Assembly: GCA_030041045.1 (NCBI GenBank)
Contig: JASHOQ010000097.1
Span: forward strand, 62,001 to 126,000
DNA from: Acidobacteriaceae bacterium
GTDB lineage: Bacteria > Acidobacteriota > Terriglobia > Terriglobales > Acidobacteriaceae
Length of the DNA stretch: 64,000 nt
Reading direction: 5' to 3'
Shown: piece after piece, positions 1 to 8,553 of the stretch
Position numbering within the stretch: the stretch's first letter is position 1
How the letters are laid out: each line of letters opens with the position of its first letter
Position numbers and translations under genes: made by a program
Notes under the pieces: generated by a model
Told to the model about the DNA's origin: nothing
The model's database searches: none
The model's input: only the letters and a program-made list of their open reading frames with translations

Positions 1-1
1 G

Positions 2-424
2 GCCGACAAAATCCTGGTGACGGCAGCGCTCATCCAGCTCGTCGCCTACAACCCCGAGGTGGTGAAGGTGTGGATCGCGGTGGTGATCATCGCGCGGGAG
101 TTCCTCATCTCCGGGCTGCGCTCCATCGCTTCTTCAGAGGGGTTCACCATTACCGCGAGCGAGCTGGGCAAGCTGAAAACGGTGGCCCAGATCGTCTCCG
201 TGATTTCGGCCATCCTGGCGCACGGCTGGGATCGTTGGCAGATCGGCGTGGTGGTGTTACCGGTGAAGTGGTTTGCCGTGGCCGCGATTTATTTCACGGT
301 GGTGGTTTCCATCATCTCTGCGCTGGATTATTTTGTCGGCTTCTGGAAGAAGATCGACCACGCCTCCATGGACCGGCGCAAAGCCGCGGTGCTTTCGCGC
401 GGCAAGAGCGCGCGCCTGACGTAA
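2..424 (+). CDS. pgsA: CDP-diacylglycerol-glycerol-3-phosphate 3-phosphatidyltransferase, C-terminal part
   Basis: This is the 3' end of a gene whose start lies left of the window; the frame is open from base 2, beginning A-D-K-I-L. PgsA makes phosphatidylglycerol phosphate from CDP-diacylglycerol and glycerol 3-phosphate in the inner membrane. About 140 residues remain. The ADK at the edge fits the end of the CDP-alcohol phosphotransferase signature, so most catalytic Asp residues lie outside. The characteristic AREFLISGLR segment and a following E-L-G-K-L-K-T are present, with hydrophobic helices around them and a final helix ending DYFVGFWKK. The family call rests on this C-terminal signature alone. 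The gene ends in a TAA stop at 422-424 and converges on the efflux operon. Confidence 0.85.
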   Translation, partial: ADKILVTAALIQLVAYNPEVVKVWIAVVIIAREFLISGLRSIASSEGFTITASELGKLKTVAQIVSVISAILAHGWDRWQIGVVVLPVKWFAVAAIYFTVVVSIISALDYFVGFWKKIDHASMDRRKAAVLSRGKSARLT

Positions 425-426
425 CC

Positions 427-630
427 AGGGATCAGGTTTCAGGGATCAGGGATTAGGGAGTAGCCAATAGGGAATAGAAATGCCGCTGCGGCAAAAGGAA
501 TCGGAAGAGCCGGCAGCCGAAGACAAGAAGGAAGCGCGCGAGAGCGCCCTCAACTCCCTACTCCCTGTTCCCTTGTTCCTGATCCCTGACCCCTGACCCC
601 TGAAACCTGAAACCTGAAACCTGACCCCTG
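427..630. repeat. Inverted pair of degenerate AGGGATC/AGG heptad repeats
   Basis: The gap between pgsA and the tolC-like gene starts with several copies of AGGGATC(A)GG-like units (427-470). It ends with the same units in reverse complement, including four near-identical CCTGAAA/CCTGACC units (556-630). The two arms could pair around roughly 85 bases of unique sequence. Related heptads recur at 11815, 29565, 46260 and 49159. A 64-codon reading frame here is made of the repeats and is not called a gene. Confidence 0.6.
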
Positions 631-636
631 TCTTCC

Positions 637-2094
637 TCACTGTCCCACCTGGTAGCGCACCTCGGCCAGCGCCGTCTGGTAGGCGTAGCGCGCACTGGTG
701 AAATCGATCTCGGCTTGCGTCTGCGCGAGCTGCGCCTGGGTGAGCTCCACGATGCTGCTCAGGCCGATCTTGTAGCGCGCCTGGGCGAGGTCGAGGGCGA
801 GATTGGCCTGGTCGAGCTCGCCCTGGGTGACGCCGATGCGCTGAAACGCCGTCTGCGCGTTGAGCACGGCGGTGCGCAGATCGCGGGCGATGGTGTCGCG
901 CAGGTTGCGCACGTTCTCTTGAGCCGCCTGCGCGCGCAGCTTGGCTTCTTTGGCGTCGGCGTTATAGAGGAACCCGTTGAACACGGGAATGCTGATGTTG
1001 CCGCCGACGGCGCCATACCAGGGAGTGAGGATCTGGTCGGCGCGCACCGGCGCACCTCCCACCGCGCCCATGGCCGAGAAAGTCGGCATCCACAGGTCGC
1101 GTTCTGCCGTGCTGTACTCGTGGGCGGCAAGGTATTGGTCGTTGAGCGCGGCCAGGTCGGGGCGCTGCCCGAAGGCGGTTTGCAGAAGCGCGTCGGCATT
1201 GTCGGGCGCGGGCGGAGGGTTGCCGCCGGTCTCATCCACCAGCGTGTACTCCTGGTCGGTCTCGGAGCCGAGCACATCGTTGAGCGCGGCCATGGCCACC
1301 TGCTGGTTGTTTTGGGCATCGAGCAGAAGCAGATTGGCCTGCGCGATCTGGACATTGGCGAAGCTGAGATCGAGATCGGATTTAATTTTTGACTTCGCCA
1401 ACGCGCTCACTTGGTCTCCGGTAGCCTGGCGCTGCGCCACCGTCTGCTGGGCCACGCGCAGCACGGCCTGCGCGGTGAGCGCCTGGTAGAACGCCTGATC
1501 GACGGTGAGCTTGATGTCGAGCTCGGTGGCGCGTTCGTTTTCAAGCTGCGCCTTCGCGCTCGACTGCGCGCTGCGTACCAGGTTGTGCGTGCGGCCGAAG
1601 TCAGTGATCAGCTGGCTCACCGTCAGGCCGCCGGCGGCGCGGTTGTAGACGATGGGATTGTTCAACACGCCCGCGGTGATGCGGCTGTTGTCGTGTGCGT
1701 CGACGGCCGTCAGCGCCCCTTCCGCCGTGGGCATTTCCACCGAGCGCACCTCGCGTGTGACCTGGGCCTGGGCGAGAGCGAGTAGACGCGCGACGCTGAT
1801 ATGGGGATTGTTCTTGATCGCCATTTGCTCGGCCTGCGCGAGGGTGAGCCCGGGCCCCGTGTCTTGGGGCGCGGCGTTGGTTGCCGGTGCGGAGGCAGCG
1901 GGCGATGCGGCCGTGCCCATGGGCGCAGCGGTCTGCCCGTTTTGCCCGGCCGGGGAGGCGAGCGAGACAAGAAATTCGGGCGCCGGGGCCGGCGGCAATG
2001 CGCTCTGCGTCGCCTGCGCTCGCGCGCAGACTGGCAGGAACAGGAGCGCCGAGCAGAGATAGCCGGCGAGTGGTCTTCTCATATCTTTACGCAT
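637..2094 (-). CDS. TolC-family outer-membrane efflux protein
   Basis: Predicted outer-membrane channel of a tripartite RND exporter, 485 residues. The start is the ATG at 2094: it has an AAGGTG ribosome site 6 bases upstream and overlaps the end of the preceding pump gene by 8 bases. The longer frame to 2139 would run back into that pump. An N-terminal signal peptide (M-R-K-D-M-R-R-P-L, a hydrophobic core, then A-R-A-Q-A) is followed by a low-complexity Ala/Pro linker. Two OEP-type coiled-coil repeats rich in Ala, Gln and Leu follow, the second near A-L-D-L-A-Q-A-R-Y-K-I-G. It is the last gene of the adaptor-RND-RND-TolC operon. The substrate cannot be told from sequence. Confidence 0.9.
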   Translation of the reverse strand: MRKDMRRPLAGYLCSALLFLPVCARAQATQSALPPAPAPEFLVSLASPAGQNGQTAAPMGTAASPAASAPATNAAPQDTGPGLTLAQAEQMAIKNNPHISVARLLALAQAQVTREVRSVEMPTAEGALTAVDAHDNSRITAGVLNNPIVYNRAAGGLTVSQLITDFGRTHNLVRSAQSSAKAQLENERATELDIKLTVDQAFYQALTAQAVLRVAQQTVAQRQATGDQVSALAKSKIKSDLDLSFANVQIAQANLLLLDAQNNQQVAMAALNDVLGSETDQEYTLVDETGGNPPPAPDNADALLQTAFGQRPDLAALNDQYLAAHEYSTAERDLWMPTFSAMGAVGGAPVRADQILTPWYGAVGGNISIPVFNGFLYNADAKEAKLRAQAAQENVRNLRDTIARDLRTAVLNAQTAFQRIGVTQGELDQANLALDLAQARYKIGLSSIVELTQAQLAQTQAEIDFTSARYAYQTALAEVRYQVGQ

Positions 2095-5000
2095 GCGTTC
2101 CACCTTCCGTGGCCGGGGCGGCTGGTTCGCGCCGGCCATGGATCAGCAGGTACACAGCCGGGACGAGAAACACCGTGACCACAACCGAAAGAGCCAGGCC
2201 GCCGATGACGGCGCGCGCCAGCGGCGCATACTGCTCGCTGCCGGCTTCCAGTCCAAGCGCCATGGGGATCATGCCCAGCAGCGTGGCCAGCGAAGTCATC
2301 AGGATGGGCCGCAGGCGAATCTTGCACGAGTTCACCACGGCATCGAGCAGCGGCTGCCCCTGGCTGTGCAGGATGCCGGCGAACTCGACGATGAGAATGC
2401 TGTTCGAGACCACGATGCCGGTCATCATGATCACGCCCATCAAGGACATGATGTTGAGCGTGCTGCCGGTGAAGAGCAGGATCATCACCACGCCGACGAG
2501 TCCCGGCGGAATGGCCATGAGGATGATGAAGGGATCGATGAAGGAGCGGAACTGCGCCATCAGGATCAGGTACACCAGCAGCACGGCGACAATGAGCCCC
2601 AGGCCGAATTCGTGAAAGGCCGAGTTCATTTCCACCACCGCGCCGCGCACGTCGATGACGGTGTTGCGGTCGCGCGGCGTAGAAGCCAGCAGCCGGTCAA
2701 TCTGTGCGCCCACCTTCTGCAGGGCCTCGGTCTTGGTGGCCACGTAGATATCGATCACGCGGCGAATCTGGTAATGATCCACTTCCGTGGGGGTGTTGAT
2801 CTTCTGAATGTCGGCCACCTGGCCCAGAGGGATGTAGCCGCTGGTGTGGTCGCCCTGGAAGAGCTGGGCTGAAACCGGCGTTGCCATCTGGCCCTCCTGC
2901 GCGGGGGTATAGCCCGCGGGACGTGTGCCGCGCAGGGGAATGTTTTCGAGATCCTGCATCGACATGTTGTCGAGCCAGCGGTTGGCGTACTGCACGGTGA
3001 CCATGTAGTTGTTGCCGCTCCTGGGGTCGATCCAGTAGCTGGGCGCGATCATGCCGTCGGAGGTGAGCGCGGTAATTACGTCGTCGACCACGCCCTCTGT
3101 CGACAGGCCCACCAGGCTGGCCTTTTCGCGATCGATGTTCAGCGCCAGACCGGGATAATCGATGCTTTGCGGAATGTAGGCGTCGCTCACGTTGGGAAGG
3201 GTCTGAATTTTCGCCGCCAGGCTCTGGGCGAGCGCATAGGCGCTGTCCATGTCGTTCGATTTGATCTGCACGTCGATGGGCGCGGGCAGGCCCTGGTTGA
3301 TGACCGAATCGACCAGGCCGCCGGTCTGGAAGTAGGTGGAGAGCTCCGGCATCTCTTTGGCGAGCTGCGCCTGCACGCGGCGCATGGCGTCGAAGCTGCT
3401 CAGGCGGTGGCCCTCTTTGAGGCTGGTCTGCACAAAGGCCGTGTCCATGGAGGCGTTGGTGGTGTAGATGGCGGAAAGATCGGGATAGACGCCGATGTTG
3501 GAGACGATCATGTCCAGATCGCGGGGCGGGACCACGCTGCGGATGATGTTTTCCACTTTGGCGATGTAACGGTCACTGACTTCGAGCCGGGTGCCGCTGG
3601 GCATGCGCACATTGATCACGAATTGGCCGGGATCGGTGCGCGGGAAATAGGCGCGGCCGAGGAAAGGGTAGGTGAGTGCGAGCACCACTGCCATGCCGCC
3701 GAAGATGAGCGCTGCAGCGATCCCGGGCCGGCGCAGAGAGCGCTTGGCCAGCTCCTCGTACCAGTTCAGCATGGCCTGGAACTTGCGGTTGAAGGTGCGG
3801 TCGAAGCGGGCAAAGAGGCCCGGGGGCTTTTCTTCGTCGCGCTCACTGCGGACGTGGCCGTGGATGAACCGGGCGCAGTAAAGCGGCACCACGGTCATGG
3901 CGAAGAAATAAGAGGCGAAGATGGAGAGCACCACGCCAAGGGCGAGCGGCGTGAAGATGTACTTGCTCACGCCGGTGAAGGAGGTGACGGGGAAGAAGAC
4001 GATGGCGGTGGTGAATGTGGCCGCGAGCACGGCCATGGATACCTCCGTGCCGCCCACGTCTGCGGCTTCCTGGGGAGGTTTTCCTTCTTCCATGTGGCGG
4101 AAGATGTTTTCGAGCACGATGACGCCGTTATCGATGAGGCGCGAGAAGACCAGCGCCAGCCCGCCCAGGATCATGGTATTGATGGAGCCGCCCATCACGT
4201 CCGTGAGCAGAAGGCAAACCACCATCGACAGCGGGACGGAAAGCAAAACCGCGACCGTGGCGCGCGGGCTGCCGAGAAAAATGAGAATCATGATGCCCGT
4301 CAGCACCAGCCCGATGAACGCCTCGCGCGAGACATTGGCAATGGCCAGCCGGACAAAGACCGATTGATCGAAGACGACTGCGGTCTTCAGCGACTCCGGA
4401 ACATCGACAAGATGCGTGATGGCGGCCTTGATGCCGTCGACGATGCGGATGGTGTTGCTGCCGCCGCCCTGCTTGAAGATGGGCACGTAGACCGAGCGCT
4501 GCCCGTCGATGCGCACGATGTTGTACTGCAGAGCGCCCGAGTCGACCGCCTTGCCCACATCGGCCACCAGCACTGAGGAGTTGCCCACCGACTTGAGGGG
4601 CATTTCGTTCATCGAATTGGCGTCAGGAAACTGGCTGTTGGCGTAGATGTTGTAGTCCTTGGAGCCGATGCGCACGTCGCCTGCGGGCAGAATCAGGTTG
4701 GAGCTGTCGACGGATTTCACCACGTCGTTCAGACTCAGGTCGCGCGCCTCCAGCTTGAGGGGGTCGACGTACACCTGGATCTGCCGGTAGGTGCCTCCAT
4801 AGGGCTGCGGCACGGATGCGCCCTGCACGTTGGAGATCTGGTTGCGCACCTCGAACTGCGCCAGGTCCTTGAGGCGAGTCTCGTTCAGTCCCTCGCCTTT
4901 GAGCGTGACCAGGCACACGGGCTGCGTGGAGGCGGTCATGCCCAGCACCACCGGGGGCAGCGTGCCCGGAGGCAGGCGGCGCAGGTCGGCCATGGCCAGA

Positions 5001-5323
5001 TTGGAGACGTTGCTCAGGGCCGCGTTGGCATCAGTGCCCGGCTTGAAATAAATCTTGATCAGGCTCACGCCGGTCAGCGAGCGCGACTCGCTGTGGTCCA
5101 CGTTGGCGGCCAGGGTGAAGAAGCGCTCGAAGGTGTTGGTGATGTCGGCTTCAATCTGCTGCGGCGGCATGCCGTTGTAAAACGTGGCTACCACCACCAC
5201 GGGCATGTCGATCGAAGGGAAGAGATCGACGGGCATGCGCACGATGCTGACCACGCCCACGAGCGACACCAGCAGGCAGATCATGAGAATGAAATAGGGA
5301 AATTTGAGCGCGAATTTTGGCAT
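2087..5323 (-). CDS. RND efflux pump permease, second of a tandem pair
   Basis: Inner-membrane RND transporter of 1078 residues, normal for the AcrB/MdtB superfamily, with twelve predicted membrane helices and two large periplasmic loops. It is very similar along its length to the adjacent upstream pump, so the two arose by duplication. The start ATG shares one base with the TGA of that gene (TGATG), implying coupled translation. In helix 4 the usual Asp-Asp proton-relay pair reads D398-N399 (LIDNGVIVLENI), whereas the partner pump has D398-D399. Helix 10 reads GIVVSNSILIVEF, with Ser where AcrB has the relay Lys. The order adaptor-RND-RND-TolC resembles MdtABC, where two pumps form a mixed trimer. 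Substrate unknown. Confidence 0.92.
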   Translation of the reverse strand: MPKFALKFPYFILMICLLVSLVGVVSIVRMPVDLFPSIDMPVVVVATFYNGMPPQQIEADITNTFERFFTLAANVDHSESRSLTGVSLIKIYFKPGTDANAALSNVSNLAMADLRRLPPGTLPPVVLGMTASTQPVCLVTLKGEGLNETRLKDLAQFEVRNQISNVQGASVPQPYGGTYRQIQVYVDPLKLEARDLSLNDVVKSVDSSNLILPAGDVRIGSKDYNIYANSQFPDANSMNEMPLKSVGNSSVLVADVGKAVDSGALQYNIVRIDGQRSVYVPIFKQGGGSNTIRIVDGIKAAITHLVDVPESLKTAVVFDQSVFVRLAIANVSREAFIGLVLTGIMILIFLGSPRATVAVLLSVPLSMVVCLLLTDVMGGSINTMILGGLALVFSRLIDNGVIVLENIFRHMEEGKPPQEAADVGGTEVSMAVLAATFTTAIVFFPVTSFTGVSKYIFTPLALGVVLSIFASYFFAMTVVPLYCARFIHGHVRSERDEEKPPGLFARFDRTFNRKFQAMLNWYEELAKRSLRRPGIAAALIFGGMAVVLALTYPFLGRAYFPRTDPGQFVINVRMPSGTRLEVSDRYIAKVENIIRSVVPPRDLDMIVSNIGVYPDLSAIYTTNASMDTAFVQTSLKEGHRLSSFDAMRRVQAQLAKEMPELSTYFQTGGLVDSVINQGLPAPIDVQIKSNDMDSAYALAQSLAAKIQTLPNVSDAYIPQSIDYPGLALNIDREKASLVGLSTEGVVDDVITALTSDGMIAPSYWIDPRSGNNYMVTVQYANRWLDNMSMQDLENIPLRGTRPAGYTPAQEGQMATPVSAQLFQGDHTSGYIPLGQVADIQKINTPTEVDHYQIRRVIDIYVATKTEALQKVGAQIDRLLASTPRDRNTVIDVRGAVVEMNSAFHEFGLGLIVAVLLVYLILMAQFRSFIDPFIILMAIPPGLVGVVMILLFTGSTLNIMSLMGVIMMTGIVVSNSILIVEFAGILHSQGQPLLDAVVNSCKIRLRPILMTSLATLLGMIPMALGLEAGSEQYAPLARAVIGGLALSVVVTVFLVPAVYLLIHGRREPAAPATEGGTHA

Positions 5324-8300
5324 CAGCGCGCGCCCTCCGCTGCGGCATTTCGTTGTCTGCGGCCATGAATGGTGAGATAGACCGCGGGTACCAGGAACAC
5401 GGTGACGGCCACGGAAGCGCCCAGGCCGCCGATGACGGCGCGCGCCAGCGGCGCATACTGCTCGCTCCCGGTCTCAATGCCAAGCGCCATGGGAATCATG
5501 CCCAGCAGCGTGGCCAGCGAAGTCATCAGGATGGGCCGCAGGCGAATCTTGCACGAGTTCACCACGGCATCGAGCAGCGGCTGCCCCTGGCTGTGCAGGA
5601 TGCCGGCGAACTCGACGATGAGGATGCTGTTGGAGACCACGATGCCGGTCATCATGATGACGCCCATCAAGGACATGATGTTGAGCGTGCTGCCGGTGAA
5701 GAGCAGGATCATCACCACGCCGACGAGTCCCGGAGGAATGGCCATGAGGATGATGAAGGGATCGATGAAGGAGCGGAACTGCGCCATCAGGATGAGGTAA
5801 ACCATCAGCACGGCGATCACCAGTCCCAGGCCGAACTCGCGAAACGCCTGATTCATCGAAACCACTGCGCCGCGCACGGTGAGCACGGTATTGCGGTCGT
5901 GCGGCGTGTGCGCCAGCAGGCCGTTGATGCGCGCACCAACGGTTTGCAGGGCCTCGGTCTTGGTGGCCACGTAGATATCGATCACGCGGCGGATCTGGTA
6001 ATGGTCCACTTCCGTGGGCGTGTTGATCTCCTGGATGTCGGCCACCGAACCGAGCGTGGTGTAGCCGGCGGTGTGATCGCCCGCGAACAGCAATTGCGGC
6101 ATGCTGGCGGCCGCGCGCCCCTCCTGGCCGGGCGCGTAACCGGCCGGGCGCATGCCGCGCACGGGAATGTTCTTCAAGTCTTCCAATGACATGTTGTTGA
6201 TCCAGTGATTCATGTACTGCACGGTCACCATGTAGTTGTTGCCGCTCCCGGGATCGATCCAGTAGCTGGGCGCGATCATGCCGTCGGAGGTGAGCGCGGT
6301 GATCACGTTGTCGACGATGTTCTCCGCGGAGAGCCCGATGAGGCTGGCCTTCTCGCGATCGATATTGAGAGCGATGCCGGGGTAATCGAGATTTTGCGGA
6401 ATGTAGACGCTGCTCACGTTGGGGAAGGTCTTGATCTTCGCGGCCAGGCTCTGCGCGAGCGCGTAAGCGCCCTCCATGTTGTTGGAGCCGATCTGCACGT
6501 CGATGGGCGCGGGCAGTCCCTGGTTGATCACGCCGTCGACCAGGCCGCCGGCCTGGAAGTAGGTGGAGAGCTCCGGCATTTTTTGTCCGAGTTGCTCCTG
6601 AACACGGCGCATGTATTCGTAGCTGCCCATGCTGTGATCTTCCGTGAGGCTGGTCTGCACAAAGGCCGTGTCCATGGAGGCGTTGGTGGTGAAGATGGCG
6701 GAAAGGTCGGGATAGACGCCGATGTTGGAGACGATCATGCCCATGTCTTTCGGCTTGACCACGCTGCGGATCACGTCTTCCACTCTGGCGATATAGTCGT
6801 TGCTCACTTCCAGCCGGGTGCCGCTGGGCATCTGCACGTCGATGACGAACTGGCCCGGATCGGTGCGGGGAAAATAGGCGCGGCCGAGGAAAGGAAACAG
6901 GCCGACGAGAATCAGGGCAAGCCCGGCGAGGATGGCGCCGGCCGTAAATGCCGGCCGCTTGAGAACGCGAAACGCAAGCCGCTCATAGCCTTTAAGGAAA
7001 CCATGAAAGTCCTGGTTGAAGCGGGCGAGAAAGCGCGCGAAGAGCGACGGCCGATGGGGGCTGTTTTCGTCTTTTCCGTGATGATGGATGCGCACGAACT
7101 TGGCGCAGAAAAGCGGCACCACGGTCATGGCAAAAAAATACGAGGCAAAGATGGACAGTACCACGCCCAGGCCGAGCGGCGTGAAGATGTATTTGCTGAT
7201 GCCGGAAAGAAAGGTTACGGGAAAGAAGACGATGGAGGTGGTCGATGTGGCTGCCAGCACGGCGAGGGCAACCTCCATGCCGCCTTTTTCCGCGGCTTCG
7301 CGCGGCGGGCTGCCCATCTCCATAAAGCGGAAGATATTTTCGAGCACCACCACGGAGTCGTCGATGAGGCGCGAGAAGGCGAGCGCCAGCCCGCCCAGAA
7401 TCATGGTGTTGATGGAGCCGCCCATTCCGTCGGTGAGCAGCAGGCACACCAGCGCGGAGAGCGGAATCGAAAGCATGACTGCGAAAGTGGCGCGCGGGCT
7501 GCCGAGAAAAATCAGGATCATAATACCCGTCAGCACCAGGCCGATGGTGGCTTCCTTGATCAGGTTCTTGATGGCGAGCTTGACGAAGATGGATTGGTCG
7601 AAGACCACAGCCGTCTTCAGCGACGAAGGCACATCCACCAGATCCTTGATGGCGCCTTTGATCCCGTCGACGATGCGGATGGTATTGCTGCCGCCGCCCT
7701 GCTTGAAAATGGGCACGTAGACCGAGCGCTGCCCGTCGATGCGCACGATGTTGTACTGCAGGGCGCCAGAGTCGACCGCCCTGCCCACGTCGGCCACCAG
7801 CACCGAAGAGTTGCCCACGGTTTTAAGAGGCATGGCGTTCATTGAGCTGGCATTGGGGAACTGGCTGTTGGCGTAAATGTTGAAGTCTTTGCTGGCGATG
7901 CGCACGTCGCCTGCGGGCAGAATCAGGTTGGACTCGTCGACCGCTTGCACCACGTCGTCGAGGCTCAGGTTGCGCGCCTCCAGCTTGAGGGGGTCGACGT
8001 AGATTTGAATCTGGCGGTAGGTGCCTCCGTAGGGCTGCGGCACCGATGCGCCCTGCACGTTGGAGATCTGGTTGCGCACCTCGAACTGCGCCAGGTCCTT
8101 GAGCCGCGTCTCGTTCAGGCCCTCGCCCTTGAGCGTGACCAGACAGACGGGCTGCGTGGAGGCGTCCATCCCCAGGACAACAGGCGGCAGCGTGCCCGGA
8201 GGCAGGCGGCGCAGATCGGCCATGGCCAGGTTGGCCACATTGCTCAGCGCGGCGTTGGGATCGGTTCCCGGCTTGAAATAAATCTTGATCAGGCTCACGC

Positions 8301-8553
8301 CGGTCAGCGAGCGCGACTCGCTGTGGTCGACGTTGGCGGCCAGGGTGAAGAAGCGCTCGAAGGTGTTGGTGATGTCGGCTTCGATCTGCTCCGGCGGCAT
8401 GCCGTTGTAAAACGTGGCTACCACCACCACGGGCATGTCGATCGAAGGGAAGAGATCGACGGGCATGCGCTCCACGGTGATCACGCCCACGAGCGCCACG
8501 ACCAGGCAAAGCATGAGAATGAAGTAAGGAAATTTGAGTGCGAACCTGGGCAT
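5323..8553 (-). CDS. RND efflux pump permease, first of a tandem pair
   Basis: RND permease of 1076 residues, paralogous to the next gene. It keeps both helix-4 acidic residues (D398 and D399 in SRLIDDSVVVLENI), so it is the better candidate for the proton-conducting subunit if the two pumps assemble together. Helix 10 again has Ser in place of the AcrB relay Lys. Its ATG shares one base with the stop of the adaptor gene. The C-terminal helix region is almost identical at DNA level to the second pump (about 5440-5800 against 2205-2565), which suggests recent duplication or gene conversion. The exported compound cannot be inferred; no local regulator was seen. Confidence 0.92.
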   Translation of the reverse strand: MPRFALKFPYFILMLCLVVALVGVITVERMPVDLFPSIDMPVVVVATFYNGMPPEQIEADITNTFERFFTLAANVDHSESRSLTGVSLIKIYFKPGTDPNAALSNVANLAMADLRRLPPGTLPPVVLGMDASTQPVCLVTLKGEGLNETRLKDLAQFEVRNQISNVQGASVPQPYGGTYRQIQIYVDPLKLEARNLSLDDVVQAVDESNLILPAGDVRIASKDFNIYANSQFPNASSMNAMPLKTVGNSSVLVADVGRAVDSGALQYNIVRIDGQRSVYVPIFKQGGGSNTIRIVDGIKGAIKDLVDVPSSLKTAVVFDQSIFVKLAIKNLIKEATIGLVLTGIMILIFLGSPRATFAVMLSIPLSALVCLLLTDGMGGSINTMILGGLALAFSRLIDDSVVVLENIFRFMEMGSPPREAAEKGGMEVALAVLAATSTTSIVFFPVTFLSGISKYIFTPLGLGVVLSIFASYFFAMTVVPLFCAKFVRIHHHGKDENSPHRPSLFARFLARFNQDFHGFLKGYERLAFRVLKRPAFTAGAILAGLALILVGLFPFLGRAYFPRTDPGQFVIDVQMPSGTRLEVSNDYIARVEDVIRSVVKPKDMGMIVSNIGVYPDLSAIFTTNASMDTAFVQTSLTEDHSMGSYEYMRRVQEQLGQKMPELSTYFQAGGLVDGVINQGLPAPIDVQIGSNNMEGAYALAQSLAAKIKTFPNVSSVYIPQNLDYPGIALNIDREKASLIGLSAENIVDNVITALTSDGMIAPSYWIDPGSGNNYMVTVQYMNHWINNMSLEDLKNIPVRGMRPAGYAPGQEGRAAASMPQLLFAGDHTAGYTTLGSVADIQEINTPTEVDHYQIRRVIDIYVATKTEALQTVGARINGLLAHTPHDRNTVLTVRGAVVSMNQAFREFGLGLVIAVLMVYLILMAQFRSFIDPFIILMAIPPGLVGVVMILLFTGSTLNIMSLMGVIMMTGIVVSNSILIVEFAGILHSQGQPLLDAVVNSCKIRLRPILMTSLATLLGMIPMALGIETGSEQYAPLARAVIGGLGASVAVTVFLVPAVYLTIHGRRQRNAAAEGAR

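Noticed and set aside
446-640. 64-codon minus-strand frame
   Set aside because: Made of heptad repeats, with repeated F-Q-V-S-G and G-S-G-I-R; not protein-like.
3167-7845. Long plus-strand frames (3167-4576, 5317-6189, 6205-7845)
   Set aside because: Antisense to the RND genes; His/Asp/Gly-rich translations repeat between the two pumps only because the pumps are paralogous.
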